Below are positions 48,660 through 59,164 of a stretch of 64,000 bases of DNA, one piece after another. The DNA is from Chiua virens (lineage: Eukaryota; Basidiomycota; Agaricomycetes; Boletales; Boletaceae): contig JAHNUO010000054.1 of the NCBI GenBank assembly GCA_019787685.1, positions 44,472 through 108,471 on the forward strand. The letters run 5' to 3'. The number at the start of each line of letters is the position of its first letter. Position 1 is the first letter of the stretch. Under the pieces are notes generated by a model. That model did not search any database and was not told the origin of the DNA. It saw nothing but the letters and a program-made list of their open reading frames with translations. The translations under genes were made by a program, and so were the position numbers.

Positions 48660-49605
48660 TCACACCCTACCGTATCCTCCACCCTCTAAGAAAACCTTTA
48701 AGCGGTTGACAATGGTATCTAGCCCGCTTAGCCACTTCGCTAGCTCGATAAAGAACTTTTCCCTGTCCCCTCCTTGCGAGATCCGAGCGATAAAGTCGCG
48801 GCGGTAAGGGACCGCCCTGACAGCGACCTGAATAAGCACGGCCGGTAAACTAACAAACCCGAGCGCCCCCACAGCGGCGCAGAATAGCAAGAATTGACGT
48901 ACGATGGCCAACGAACGCACGATGAACGTGTGGTGATGTTTGAGCACTTCATCGTACGAGCGCTTGAAGCACACATGCAACTCCACCGAAGGGTCATTTT
49001 GCATGTGCTGTAACGCCTTGCACAGAAACATGAGACCACTGATATTATTTTCAATTTATCATTCAAGCGCCGTTTTCCGGGTTGATTAGTTATGTGTCGA
49101 AGTAAGACAGGGCGTGGCTCACCGCGTTAGGCGTACCAGACAAGCAGTTCCATTACGAACTCCTTCTGATGTTTCGCTTCTGACGAGGTTCTCGAGTGTC
49201 GTCGAACTCTGGGAAGCATCTCGGTAACGCGTTCGAACACCCTGTAAGGAGCAAGATAAGAATATATAACTTCTTGCGGGAAGAGAAAATTGTGAATAGA
49301 AAACAACGTTCCTCAATGTTGCCCTTAATGTCTGCCTGGACAAATCCGAAGACTCCAGAACCAAGTAAATCTGCACCAGCTCTAAATCAGGGAAGATTCA
49401 GAGTTGGGGAGACGTAATGGAAAGCGTACCAAATAGCTTCACGAGTCCATACGAGGCTTCCAGAAAAGACACAGTATCCACCCCATATTCGGTAATGGGA
49501 ACGTTAGCAAACGACTGGACGGTGGTATTTATCACCACTCATCGAATGAGTAAAAAGGAGATAGTCGCTTACTCGGACGGTCTCGAAATACGGACGTTCA
49601 GACAT
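48660..49605 (-). CDS. GLTP-fold lipid transfer protein
   Basis: Six exons: 49605-49573, 49514-49430, 49370-49312, 49241-49123, 49038-48903 and 48827-48660, giving 199 residues, the normal size of a glycolipid transfer protein. MSERPYFETVRSFANVP, VSFLEASYGLVKLFDLLGSG and VFGFVQADIKGNIE match the N-terminal helices, including the headgroup-binding Asp and Asn of A-D-x-x-G-N. STTLENLV, TRGLMFLCKALQ, HHTFIVRS (with the conserved His) and VPYRRDFIARIS match the rest. Where GLTPs have the sugar-stacking Trp (A-L-x-W-L-K-R-G-L), this protein reads C-L-V-R-L-T-R-G-L, an Arg. Phosphate-headgroup members of the fold (CPTP/ACD11 type) use basic residues there, so ceramide-1-phosphate or a similar lipid is possible. 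The exon 3 boundary lacks a GT donor (see findings). Confidence 0.88.
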
Positions 49606-50318
49606 GATATGGAGAGAGAGAAAGGTCTATGGGCGTGTTCGCAGCCAGCCCAACCCCCTCCACCCACAAGGCCTGGTGCACGGTGCAGCAGCCTCGAGGC
49701 TTTCAAATTGGCCACTCAGTGGATGTGGCGCAATGTCATGTTCTGAGACAACGTGAATAGAACAAGGGTAGGGCGTACACATAAACAGAGTTGAACTAAA
49801 GTTAAATTTTCAGGGTTCGAATTAGATAATTTGAGCGATCTGGCCTGGGCTCTGCCACTTCGAACGGGCCGGGACTCCAGGCCAAACACGGTTTTCCTCT
49901 CCTCCGCAATTTTTCCGACTCCCAGGGTTAGAAATTATATCGCCCGAGAGGAAATCTCTTCAGCATGCCAAGATAGGGTCTGCTAAGGTGTGACTTGTAT
50001 GTCTTCTCCCGGCTCGTTCAATTCCCTGCTCGACCCGAAATTATCGGGATGTGAAACCGCGTGTTCGACCCGGTTTTCCATGACACAAACTGATTTTCCG
50101 TATGGACCTCCCTTTTGGAGGCCAAGGTGAGTGAGAGGGCGACCCCCTGATAGTCGGTACAGTGGTTCACCCTGGCCACGAAAGTTGCTGCTAATTTCGT
50201 CTTTGGTAGCATATCGGTACGCCCATTCATCAGAGTTGTTGTGGGTATAAAACTCGCTGTTCAACGCTGGGTTTATGCACGGCGAGGTAATCGTTTTGGT
50301 TCCTTCTCAGTATGGTGC
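49606..50318. other. Gap, nothing recognised
   Basis: 5' flank of the GLTP gene and 3' flank of protein B. Short unsupported frames only. Confidence 0.4.
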
Positions 50319-51155
50319 TTACTCATGGCGCAGGTGAAACTCACTTGGGAATGATTCTTGAGGCTGTGAATCCCCGTCTTCGTCATCATCCTCACCGAAC
50401 GGATCCTCCAAGTTATAGGAGAGAACCAATCGGTGTGTGATTACTGAAGTCTGGCTCTCGTAGCGGTCTGCGAGACGTTGCACCACCTCTCCGTAACTAT
50501 TGGCACCGAGAGCTGGCGTGACGACGTCGCGGGGAACTTGTGATGTGCCATTGGATACCTGGGTGACCTTTGCTTTTGCACACTGCACAAAGTCAGTAAA
50601 TTTCCCGTTCTTAAGCCGCAATTTACTTACCTCGAGCTTCTCGATCCCGGGGCATTTACCTCTATGCTTGAGCCATAGGCCGGGGTAATACTTAGACCTC
50701 TTATCGAGGCTGATTTCCCTGTCGCATCCTGTACAAACAACGCTCTTCGTCGTCACGTTTTTCGCGTACTCGTCTTGCTCGAGTTCCACCTTTCGTTGTT
50801 CCAAAGTCCTCCGTTTCCTCTCACAACCCGACGAGATCCAAGTGCCGTTCACGGAGCCGACTGATTCTGTGGCAGTGATAGAGTTGCTATGCTCATTCGA
50901 TACTGCTGGTGGAGGTAAGATGATCACGGTGTCGGGCGGGGAAGGAGGTGTGCATGCCATGCGGGCTGGCCACGCGTGTGGCTTTGCCGGGCACGCCTTC
51001 CAGTGCTCGTTGACCAGCTTGCTGACCACACTCCAGTCTGCGCCTCGGTCGTATTCAATTACAGCATAGCATCTGCCGCATGGAATACGATGCAAGCGGA
51101 GTGATATCCGACGATCGTAGCTAGACGCTTGGACGACGTTGTCATTATGAGACAT
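50319..51155 (-). CDS. Protein with two C2HC zinc-binding modules (protein B)
   Basis: The start MSHNDNVVQASSYDRRISLRL is at 51155; the frame is open further upstream but without conservation. The first module begins at about residue 25, IPCGRCYAVIEY to NEHWKAC. The second, VVCTGCDREISL to WLKHRGKC, follows a long Lys/Glu-rich linker. Both fit C-x2-C-x(19-21)-H-x3-C and resemble the four modules of protein A, 3.7 kb away on the same strand. A 48-bp intron with GTAAGT and TGCAG ends (between EKLE and CAKAKVTQ) is a multiple of three and has no stop, so the unspliced frame also reads through. Splicing gives about 262 residues. The C-terminus is acidic (DPFGEDDDEDGDSQPQ). Function unknown. The last codons overlap a GTAAGC that could be another donor. 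Confidence 0.65.
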   Translation of the reverse strand: MSHNDNVVQASSYDRRISLRLHRIPCGRCYAVIEYDRGADWSVVSKLVNEHWKACPAKPHAWPARMACTPPSPPDTVIILPPPAVSNEHSNSITATESVGSVNGTWISSGCERKRRTLEQRKVELEQDEYAKNVTTKSVVCTGCDREISLDKRSKYYPGLWLKHRGKCPGIEKLEVSKLRLKNGKFTDFVQCAKAKVTQVSNGTSQVPRDVVTPALGANSYGEVVQRLADRYESQTSVITHRLVLSYNLEDPFGEDDDEDGDSQPQESFPSEFHLRHE

Positions 51156-52780
51156 CGTGATGCAAGATGAAGGCGAGCAAAGGCAAAACTGTTGGAGGGG
51201 GTCGAGAGGAGATGCGCCAACGACTCGTCGCTCACATCCTGCTTTTGATGTCCACAGATTCCACCGCTTTGTTTGTTGTGAAATGTGACAAAACAATTGG
51301 GATTGTGGAGGTTGCTTGCCTGGTATTGTGCCCATATCTGGTGACGGCAGCTCTTCTCGAATTTCCCCCACACACGAGAACGTTGTGCGATTGGTATGTT
51401 TATTGCGTTCCTTCACGAAGTTTCATTCGACGTAGCATCACTTCCCCAGGTAGGGTAGAATGCAAGTGATCCAGTTATCATGACATGCTATATATCAACT
51501 TGATAGCAGTTCCTCCGTCATTCCATCCGTTTCCCCAGGCCGCCTCCTTCATTCCTCGGAAATTATACTACTCAACGCTGCGGCGGTCACCGATGAGAAG
51601 TTCTTTACGCCTCTTTCCTCTCCCATGCTTGGAAAAACATGGTTCACTTCTTTCTGAAAGCACTCTTTCTGTCTTCTAGCGCCCTTCACTCAAAACGACA
51701 GCTCTTCTAAACCATCCGAAGTAGTCGCAATGCCTGGGTGCGCGTGTGGAGTACTTCATTCTATATACTGCTGGAATTCCGCCGAGCTTTGTGGCTCATT
51801 GAAGACTGACATCATTCCATAGGTGCCGCCTCTTCGACATGACGATGGAGAACGCCACCACGGTTCCTGCGAGATCGTTGTGGTTTTCTGTCAAGGGCTT
51901 TCTGCGCAGCCCTGACGTCAGGCTATGCCGGTAACCATGGACCGATGGACCGATCTTGATTGGGCGCAAGTGTTTTTATCCATGCGTTGTTGCAACCTGT
52001 TCAGCGCGGCTCAAATTGTATGTGTTCTGAAGTGCGGCGACAGTAAGTATTGGATAGTTCTCTCTTGGTGCTATACAACGTCTGGCTTTGCTATGAACAT
52101 TCCCGCGGTTAATAGATGAGTCCAGGGATGGTTGCGGTAGCAATTGCGGTTGATTCGGATACGCAGCCTCTTGCGGCGAGCCGAAAGGGTATACTGTTCT
52201 TCCAGCGTTGATGTACATACCAACCCTTGTCGCCTTCATCCGGACCCTCGAAACAAAGGTTTGAGTTTTTTTTCGCCACTGTCGCTGACAGGACCGACTT
52301 TTCTCCCCCTGGTTGACGTTGAGAAGTCAAAATTTTGCGAGCTGATAAGCATTGTTGGTCATTCTGTATTATGTCTCAAAGAGAGGGACCTCGAGGGGAG
52401 CATGTTGGCTGTTTTTATGTGCCGCTGGGTGCGAAATGTCTCACCGGGCGCAACCGTTTCAACTGTACGCTAGGCAACGAACCATGATACCCGGAGCGAG
52501 CGCTGCATAGCGCCGATGTTACTTGGCGCGCTTTTAAGATAGCTTTGACAAGTTGACAGCTGCGGGCTGACATATCGGCGGTTCAGCTTGTTGGACGTCA
52601 GATTTTTATTTCCTTTTTTCCGGTTTCCTCCTGTATTTTTAATAGATCCTACCAAGAGAGGCATCACTCCGACAATCCAGTCACCATCGGATTTTCGCGC
52701 CACCCGGCACATTTAACTTTCTCCCAGGCGAGAGCCGCGCATCCTAGAATCGTCTCCTCCCCACTTCCGACTTTCTTTCA
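51156..52780. other. 1.6-kb gap before the transcription factor
   Basis: No gene recognised. CT-rich DNA just before 52781 (CTCCTCCCCACTTCC) resembles a fungal core promoter. Confidence 0.45.
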
Positions 52781-55700
52781 ATGCCACCAGAGCTCACAAA
52801 GGCCAAGCTGAAGCGCAAGGCCAGTCGCAGAGAAGTCGAAGAGTACAGATTTGACGGCGGCCACGCTCGCGAAATAGAACAGAAGAGGATTAACGGGCAG
52901 ATCTCGTGCGCTGAGTGTAGGAGGTGCGATCACCGCGCATGTTTATACACTAGTCCCTTGATACATTCTTACCTGATGCCACTCCCCCAGGTTGAAGATA
53001 AAGTGTGACAAGCAAATCCCCTGCCAATCATGCCAGGTACGTTTGTCTGTCCCTCGCGAGTAGGTGGGATAACCTCACCTATTTGTTCTTTTTTTCCCTC
53101 GCACAGAGGAGGGGGTGCGCAGCATTGTGTCCAAATGGTTCGTTGTTACATTGTATCGTCATCCTCCCGCTTGCAATAACGGTGGGATTTTATGGTTCAA
53201 ACAGGCAGCTTGTCCACTGGCCAGGGAACCCGGTATGACAATGTGACCTTTACCGGCAACTTTGTCTCTAAGCGCTCATGTTAGATTCGTTCTCGCGGCA
53301 ACCGAGCACCTTCATCGCCGGATAGCTAAAATGAGCGAGCGGATCCGGCAACTGGAAGATGCCCTAAGTGACCTCCAATCCCAGCACTCGACGGAGCCTC
53401 ACCCTCTCCTTCGCGAAGACCTTTTGGGAGTCAATCACAAGGATGACGAACCATCTTCCCCACCTGATGAGTCCGGCGCTGCAACCCACCCTCCAGAGAT
53501 ATTAGACGCATTTGGAACGCTCTCAATCACCGACCATGGTATATCACGCTTCTTTGGGCCAACCGGTGGATCGGAGGTGAGTTCTTTTTCTTCACAAATG
53601 GTGCATGTTTCCCGTCTTATTTTAACATGATTCCCCGCTGTATGTTAGTGTCTCTTGATGGTAAGTCTTTATCCTTTTTAATGTTGGAACATCCACGTTC
53701 ATCTTCATTATCAGTCGGACAACATGCCCCAACAAGACGGGGCGGACACCTCAACGCCGGATTCGGCGAGGGATGCAGATATTACCCCCTTGCCTCAGGA
53801 GGTTCGAATGTTTTCACAGGCTTTCCCATTTACCCCGATAGGTCCAACTGCTGCCGTCCGTGAATTGATAGAGGGACACTTGCCGAACTGGGAACGCGCG
53901 AGTTACTTGACTCAAACTTACTGCGAACAAGCTGGTTGGCTGTACCACGGGGTGTCCAAGGACCAGATCGTGGACGAGCTTCTCCCGATATATTACTCGA
54001 ATGGACCCCTCAAGGCGTCGGACGACAATAAGAGCGCCCACGAGCTTGCGTTGCTCTTCCTCGTTTTCGCAATGGGTGCACTTGTTGATTTGACCCAGGA
54101 CCCAGCGAATGCAGAAGCAGAACATTATCACCAAATTTCCCGCGCAGCGATATGTTTACAACCCATGCTGGAAAAGCCGTCCTTGGTGACGATTCAAGCA
54201 CTTCATATGCTCAGTATTTACAACGCTATGAGTGGAAATGAATTGTCAGCAAAAGAAACCAGTATGGAGACCACATGGTCGTTGATTGTTCTTGCCGCGC
54301 ATCTATCCCAAACCGTGTGTCTTATCTCCTGAGAGGTTGCCATGTTCTTGGTACTGATTCGCTTCCATTTTAACAGGTTGGACTCCGTGAGTATCCCATC
54401 TACTGGCAGATTAAAGAAGCTCGTTAAGCCCTGACTCGTGGGGTTAGATCGGGACAGCACGCGATGGGGCTTGCCTGACAAAATTGTGCAACGTCGCCGT
54501 GTTCTCTTTTGGGATCTCTTTGTTGCAGATGCATGGCATGTAGGTACAAGTCATGAGATCACGTACCTATGTGGCTGACATCTTGTTTCTCAACCTAAAG
54601 AGCCTCAATACAGGCAGACCACCAAGTTTTTCCCTCGCTTACATTGATTGCCACTTTCCTGGGGGTGGGAATGTCCACGACACAGATCTGACGGACCTTC
54701 AGGCCATGTGTACGTGACCATGTGCTTGTTTTGTATCGCCACTTGCCGTTTTTCTAAAAAAAAAAATTATCTGCAGTTGAGTCATGGGGTTATCGCTTTG
54801 CATGCGAATGTGTGGCCGAGGTTGCCACTCGCACCCTGACTGCCGAGACACCCAGCTATGCGACGATTATGGAACTTGATCGTAAAGTGCGCGAGTTCCC
54901 GATACCTGAAGACGCGGCACACGTAGCCGCATCGGCGGCGAGTCCCGTGCCGGCCATCGAGGCGGACGACCTGTCACTCCCTGAGTCTATGAGCCGTTTT
55001 GTGATGGCGCATTGTCGGGAAGTTAGTAAGTCGAATTCTTTTCATGTTTTTTGAAGTAGTCACGCGTCTTATTGCCTCAACCAGTATTACTTTATTTGCA
55101 TCGAAGTTTCTTCGCACAGGCTATCATAGAGAACCCAGTCAATCCTCTCAAGAGCCAGTATGCGCCGTCGTTCCTCGCTGCTTATCGTGCCTCGTCGACT
55201 ATACTACACACAATAGCAGCGCAATACACGATCTACCCTCAACTTTGTGCACGGTTCTGGTCTACTTGGACGTTTGCATTCTCGGCAGCGGTTCGGAGAT
55301 CCTTCACTGCGTAGTTTTTGGTTACTGATGGCTTGAAAACAGATTGTCTTTGGCACCATCGTGACCCGTGGACCTCGCTCTCCTTTGGCTTCCAATGCGG
55401 TCAAGGAGCTCGATGCAGCTTGTGTGCTCTTTTCCAAAGCCGCTGCATACAGTCGTAGGGCGGCGAAAGCACTTGTAAGATCCTTTCAAACTAGACGTGG
55501 GATTTGCTTTTGCTAACTAGTCGAGTCTTACAGCCGATCCTAACCAAATTAAGCGAGAAAGCTCATCACGCACTGACTGCCGCTCAGAACGAGAAACCCT
55601 CTGGCCAGTTGGGTCAACAGTGGTCTGTCAATGACGAGGGTTGTGATGACGACGAACTTGCGATCTTTGCTGGGAGAACACGATTCGTGTCGACAAAGCG

Positions 55701-56400
55701 TCAGGCGGAGTCCAAGGGAGCACTTGAGGGCGCGCGTGCGCCCGGATATGTACCGTACCCAGGCAACGTTCCAGAACCGTCGAACCCGCAGTTGTATCAG
55801 CCTGAGGGTTCGACGTCTTCTATCAATCACTGGTCACACCATGAGCGGGATCCACCTCATTATTCAGCCCGACCTGCGGAATTTGCCGCCGCCGGCGTTC
55901 AACCACAGGTTATGCCTCAGTGGCGACCACCGCGGCGATCTCACTATCCATATACACCTCAGCACCACCGTCCCCCACTGGCATCTACGTCCCAGTCCCA
56001 ATCTGCCGTTCCTCCGCATGCGGCGCACAAGCATTCCACAGTGACGACTACGCCGTCCTATTCTTGGACAGCTCAGCCATCCTCTGGTGTCTCCAGTCAG
56101 TTCGGCTCGGCAAGTTATTCGGCAACTGCTGTAAATGGGGTGTCCCAATCACACGGTTATCCAAGCCACCATCATCCACACGCCTACGAACGACCCTCTG
56201 TTGCTGCTGCAACCACCACTGCGAATGCGTACCCACACCCCCAACCGTCGCAGCAGTCTCAGACACAGCCTGCGGCGGCGACACCACCAGAGCTGACGGA
56301 ACTTGGGTTGGTATCTCAAGATTCACGATTAGACGAGCGCTGGACATCATTCATGCGCGAGTCTGGATATTTTGAAGGATTTGGTTATCGGGGACGGTAG
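52781..56400 (+). CDS. Zn2Cys6 transcription factor with fungal-specific TF domain
   Basis: About eleven exons. A basic N-terminus leads to the zinc cluster, assembled over three exons: SCAECRR, LKIKCDKQIPCQSCQ and RRGCAALC, i.e. C-x2-C-x6-C-x5-C-x2-C-x8-C. A short coiled coil follows (HLHRRIAKMSERIRQLEDAL), the usual dimerisation element. The middle region, from FPFTPIGPTAAVRELIEGHL through YCEQAGWLYHGVSKDQIVDE and IQALHMLSIYNAMSGNELSA to HSFFAQAI-like segments, matches the fungal-specific transcription factor domain (PF04082 type). The last 200 residues are rich in Gln, Pro, His and Ser, typical of an activation region, and end ESGYFEGFGYRGR. It binds DNA in the nucleus. Targets cannot be read from sequence; closeness to laccase 6 (convergent, 466 bp) is only suggestive. 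Confidence 0.87.
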
Positions 56401-56866
56401 AATGGCGCATATACGCAGCGTTGCGTGGAGGGAGTCCTGGCGCCGCCACTTGTGAGCGCATAACCCGAGATTCGTGGAGCCCTTGTTGAAAGCGTTTTAG
56501 AATAGTTTCGTTCATCATCACTCCGATTAAACATGCACCTCATTCCCAGTCGAGGAAAGCTTAAAGTTACCAACACGTACGGTGTGTGGTTTGGTCTGTG
56601 GAACCTGTATCGCGGTATCTATACATGCAACGTGTTATACATATGCTCTATTTCTATGTTTTTATAACAGTTCACTCGTATGCTGTATCCATTCCAGAAA
56701 CGAATAAATAAAATGACCCGATGACTGGCTCATCGGCAAGGGTTCCTGCAAAAACCTGTTCACGAAAGAAACACCTTGTTGAAAAGGGTTCAAAATAGCC
56801 TCGATACTTACCAGCGACTGATATCATGATGCGCATGATACGAGATGATACAGTGTGGACTACGAG
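56401..56866. other. Convergent 3' flanks of transcription factor and laccase 6
   Basis: AT-rich stretch with AATAAATAAA at about 56703, a possible polyadenylation signal. Nothing else seen. Confidence 0.45.
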
Positions 56867-59080
56867 CTATGGCCCCGGTTCGCTGGGAGGTGGCAAGGGA
56901 AAGTCTTGCTGTGGACCACGGTACGGGCAAAGCGCGCGCGACGCATCTGCAAAACCAAGAGGCATACGCTAAGGGACCGACGACACCAACAACAAAGACA
57001 CGCACCATCAAGCCCAATGTATTCGTGAATCCCTTGGAAGTCCTCGACAAAGATGACGGACATGCCACTGAAACCGCGCCAAGAAAATATGAATGTGAGC
57101 CGATGATGATCGCCTTGGGATAGCGACACCACTAAGTACTCACGCATGAAGATGCCATTCGTTGTGACTGAACCAAACCAGATTGCAATCAAGTTTGGAT
57201 CCAAAAAGTCGTCAGATACGCGCGGAATGCGTTATTTTCCTCGTGGCCCCAGTCCAAAATGCGAGGAGGAAGACGCGTACTCACCAGTGAAGCATCCAGG
57301 GCCCGGGATTGTCCGTGATGAACCGAATGATGACCTCGTCGTCGGCCATCCCGGTGCTCACTGTGTCTCTCATCACAGGCCGATCGTAGTTATAGTACGG
57401 GCTATCAGCGCTCTTGATGACCGCGAAATGGTGCTGTTGAAGAGAGATTACGGATATGCTCGTCCTTTAAAAGACAAACGTACGCCATGCAGGTGGAAAG
57501 GATGCTAATCAAAAAGAAAGAAGCACGCGCCACGGCAAACCATGATTAACACGCCAACACGCCAAAAGAAATGACACATACGGGACGGCCAGGTGAATCC
57601 TTGGCAGAAAATGTGATCTCGATGATTTGGTCCTTGGGCAGCGTGTACACCGAACTCCGTGGCTCGACCTGCCATGGCGACACCGCACCACTCAGGATTT
57701 GTAGCAAGATCGGGATAGTAGGTGGTGTGTACTGAGCACCGTTGATCAAAAAGTTGAAGTCGGACATGTTTTTGCCCATTTCCAGATGGAGCTTGACGTC
57801 CGGCTCGGCCTGCAAAAGGCGGGTCACAGGGGGCGCAAGCGAACGGAGGAGTGACTCGTTCAAAGGATTTTGAGGGGCGGGTTGGGCATTATCTTTCGGT
57901 AACTGCGATGGCGCATTCGCGTACTTCAAGATAGCCCGGGTGGTTGCATCGACGGGTTGATTCGGGACCGCATGAACCCAGTAATTGTCGGGATGTTGGT
58001 CCGCATGGAGGATGAAGGAATAACGTTGTGCAGCATGGACCTGGATAGAGTCAACCGTGTAAGGTTTAACATAGTTTCCGTCCACCTCGATGACCGTCAT
58101 AGTATGACCATCGATCGAGAATACGTAATTCGGTTTACAGGCCATGTTCAGCAGTCGAAAACGATAACGTTTCTTTGGCTCTACATTGATGATTGCGTGC
58201 GGGTTCTCGCACGCGTTGTTGTAGCAGCCGACCCCGTTGATTAGCACTGAAGCAGGAAAGACTTGACGATGCACTCGAGGTGAAGGTACATGATACCTAT
58301 GTCTTTCAGATAGGGGACCAAGACCGTTACTGGCTGGCTTACCAATCCATCAGTGTGATAATAGTAGAATCTATTCAAAGTAGAATCAACCTGAGTCCCA
58401 AGCACAACACATGAGTCATGACACACCATCGTCAACATCGTAACTCAAGCGATATGGGTCATCAGGATCGTATATGATCAGAGGTCCACGAAGGCCATCG
58501 CAATACTGTGCCCCGTAATGCGAATGGTACCAGAACGTGCCCACCTGGTGTTCCGCGGTAAAATTGTATAAGAATGAATTCCCAGGCGCAATTGGACATT
58601 GGGTGACATAGGCTGAACCATCCATTTGGTTGTGATTGTGCTGAGATATTCCATGCCAATGCTGTCGATGGAAAGGACATCAGCAAAACAACAACCACGT
58701 GGAATGGAAAATCCCGCTAACAATGGTCGTTCCCATGAGCATGGTATCATCGGTCAAGTAGTTGGTAACGTTTATCAGGAAGTTGTCACCCTTAGGAAGT
58801 ATGTCGTCATATCCCTGTGAGTATGCACGAAATTACGAGCGTCGTACCTTTCGTCCGGCAATGATTGGACCCGGTAGAGTGTTTCCAGCAAGGATGGCAC
58901 TGAAAGGGAATGAATACCGATGTCAACACCACACTGTCACGGCCAGACTCACGATTTTGGGAATCCATCTGGGGACACGATGGCGTTGACAATGGGAAGA
59001 TCGCCTATGGGCCCAATAGAAGGGTGGACGGGGAAACAGTGGTCAGGTAGCGCGACCTGAGAACTTCCAAACCAAGCCAT
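56867..59080 (-). CDS. Laccase 6, diverged multicopper oxidase (Met axial type)
   Basis: About ten exons on the minus strand; the first are 59080-58953, 58899-58848, 58790-58722, 58661-58427, 58370-58343 and 58297-57582. Signatures: [20 protein letters not shown] (L1), [19 protein letters not shown] (L2), HPFHLHG with HHFAVI (L3) and [17 protein letters not shown] (L4). L4 reads H-C-H-N-E-W-H instead of H-C-H-I-D-W-H; all copper ligands are kept. The residue ten after the T1 Cys is Met, the class linked to low redox potential in laccases and ascorbate oxidases. The N-terminus chosen ([20 protein letters not shown]) has no clear signal peptide, so an upstream exon may be missing or the protein may be intracellular. 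The third exon start is uncertain: a CACAG acceptor would give a 33-bp intron, a CCTAAG acceptor 57 bp. The C-terminus is [17 protein letters not shown]. Confidence 0.85.
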
Positions 59081-59156
59081 CAGAGACTCGAGAAAGAAGG
59101 GGCAACAGTACTCAACCCGAGGTGAATAGATGGCTTTACGGCAATAAAACGGCCTT

Positions 59157-59164
59157 AATTTATA
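59157..59164 (-). promoter_or_regulatory. TATA-like box of laccase 6
   Basis: TATAAATT on the minus strand, 77-84 bp upstream of the proposed ATG at 59080. This spacing is similar to laccases 3 and 4 and supports transcription starting just upstream of that ATG. Confidence 0.5.

Noticed and set aside
49800..49850. tRNA-like GGTTCGAA sequence
   Set aside because: No acceptor stem, anticodon arm or correct spacing can be drawn around it; likewise for the GGTTCGAAC near 61255.
50319..51416. 365-residue reading of protein B
   Set aside because: The first 87 residues lack conservation and the internal GTAAGT...CAG segment is better read as an intron.
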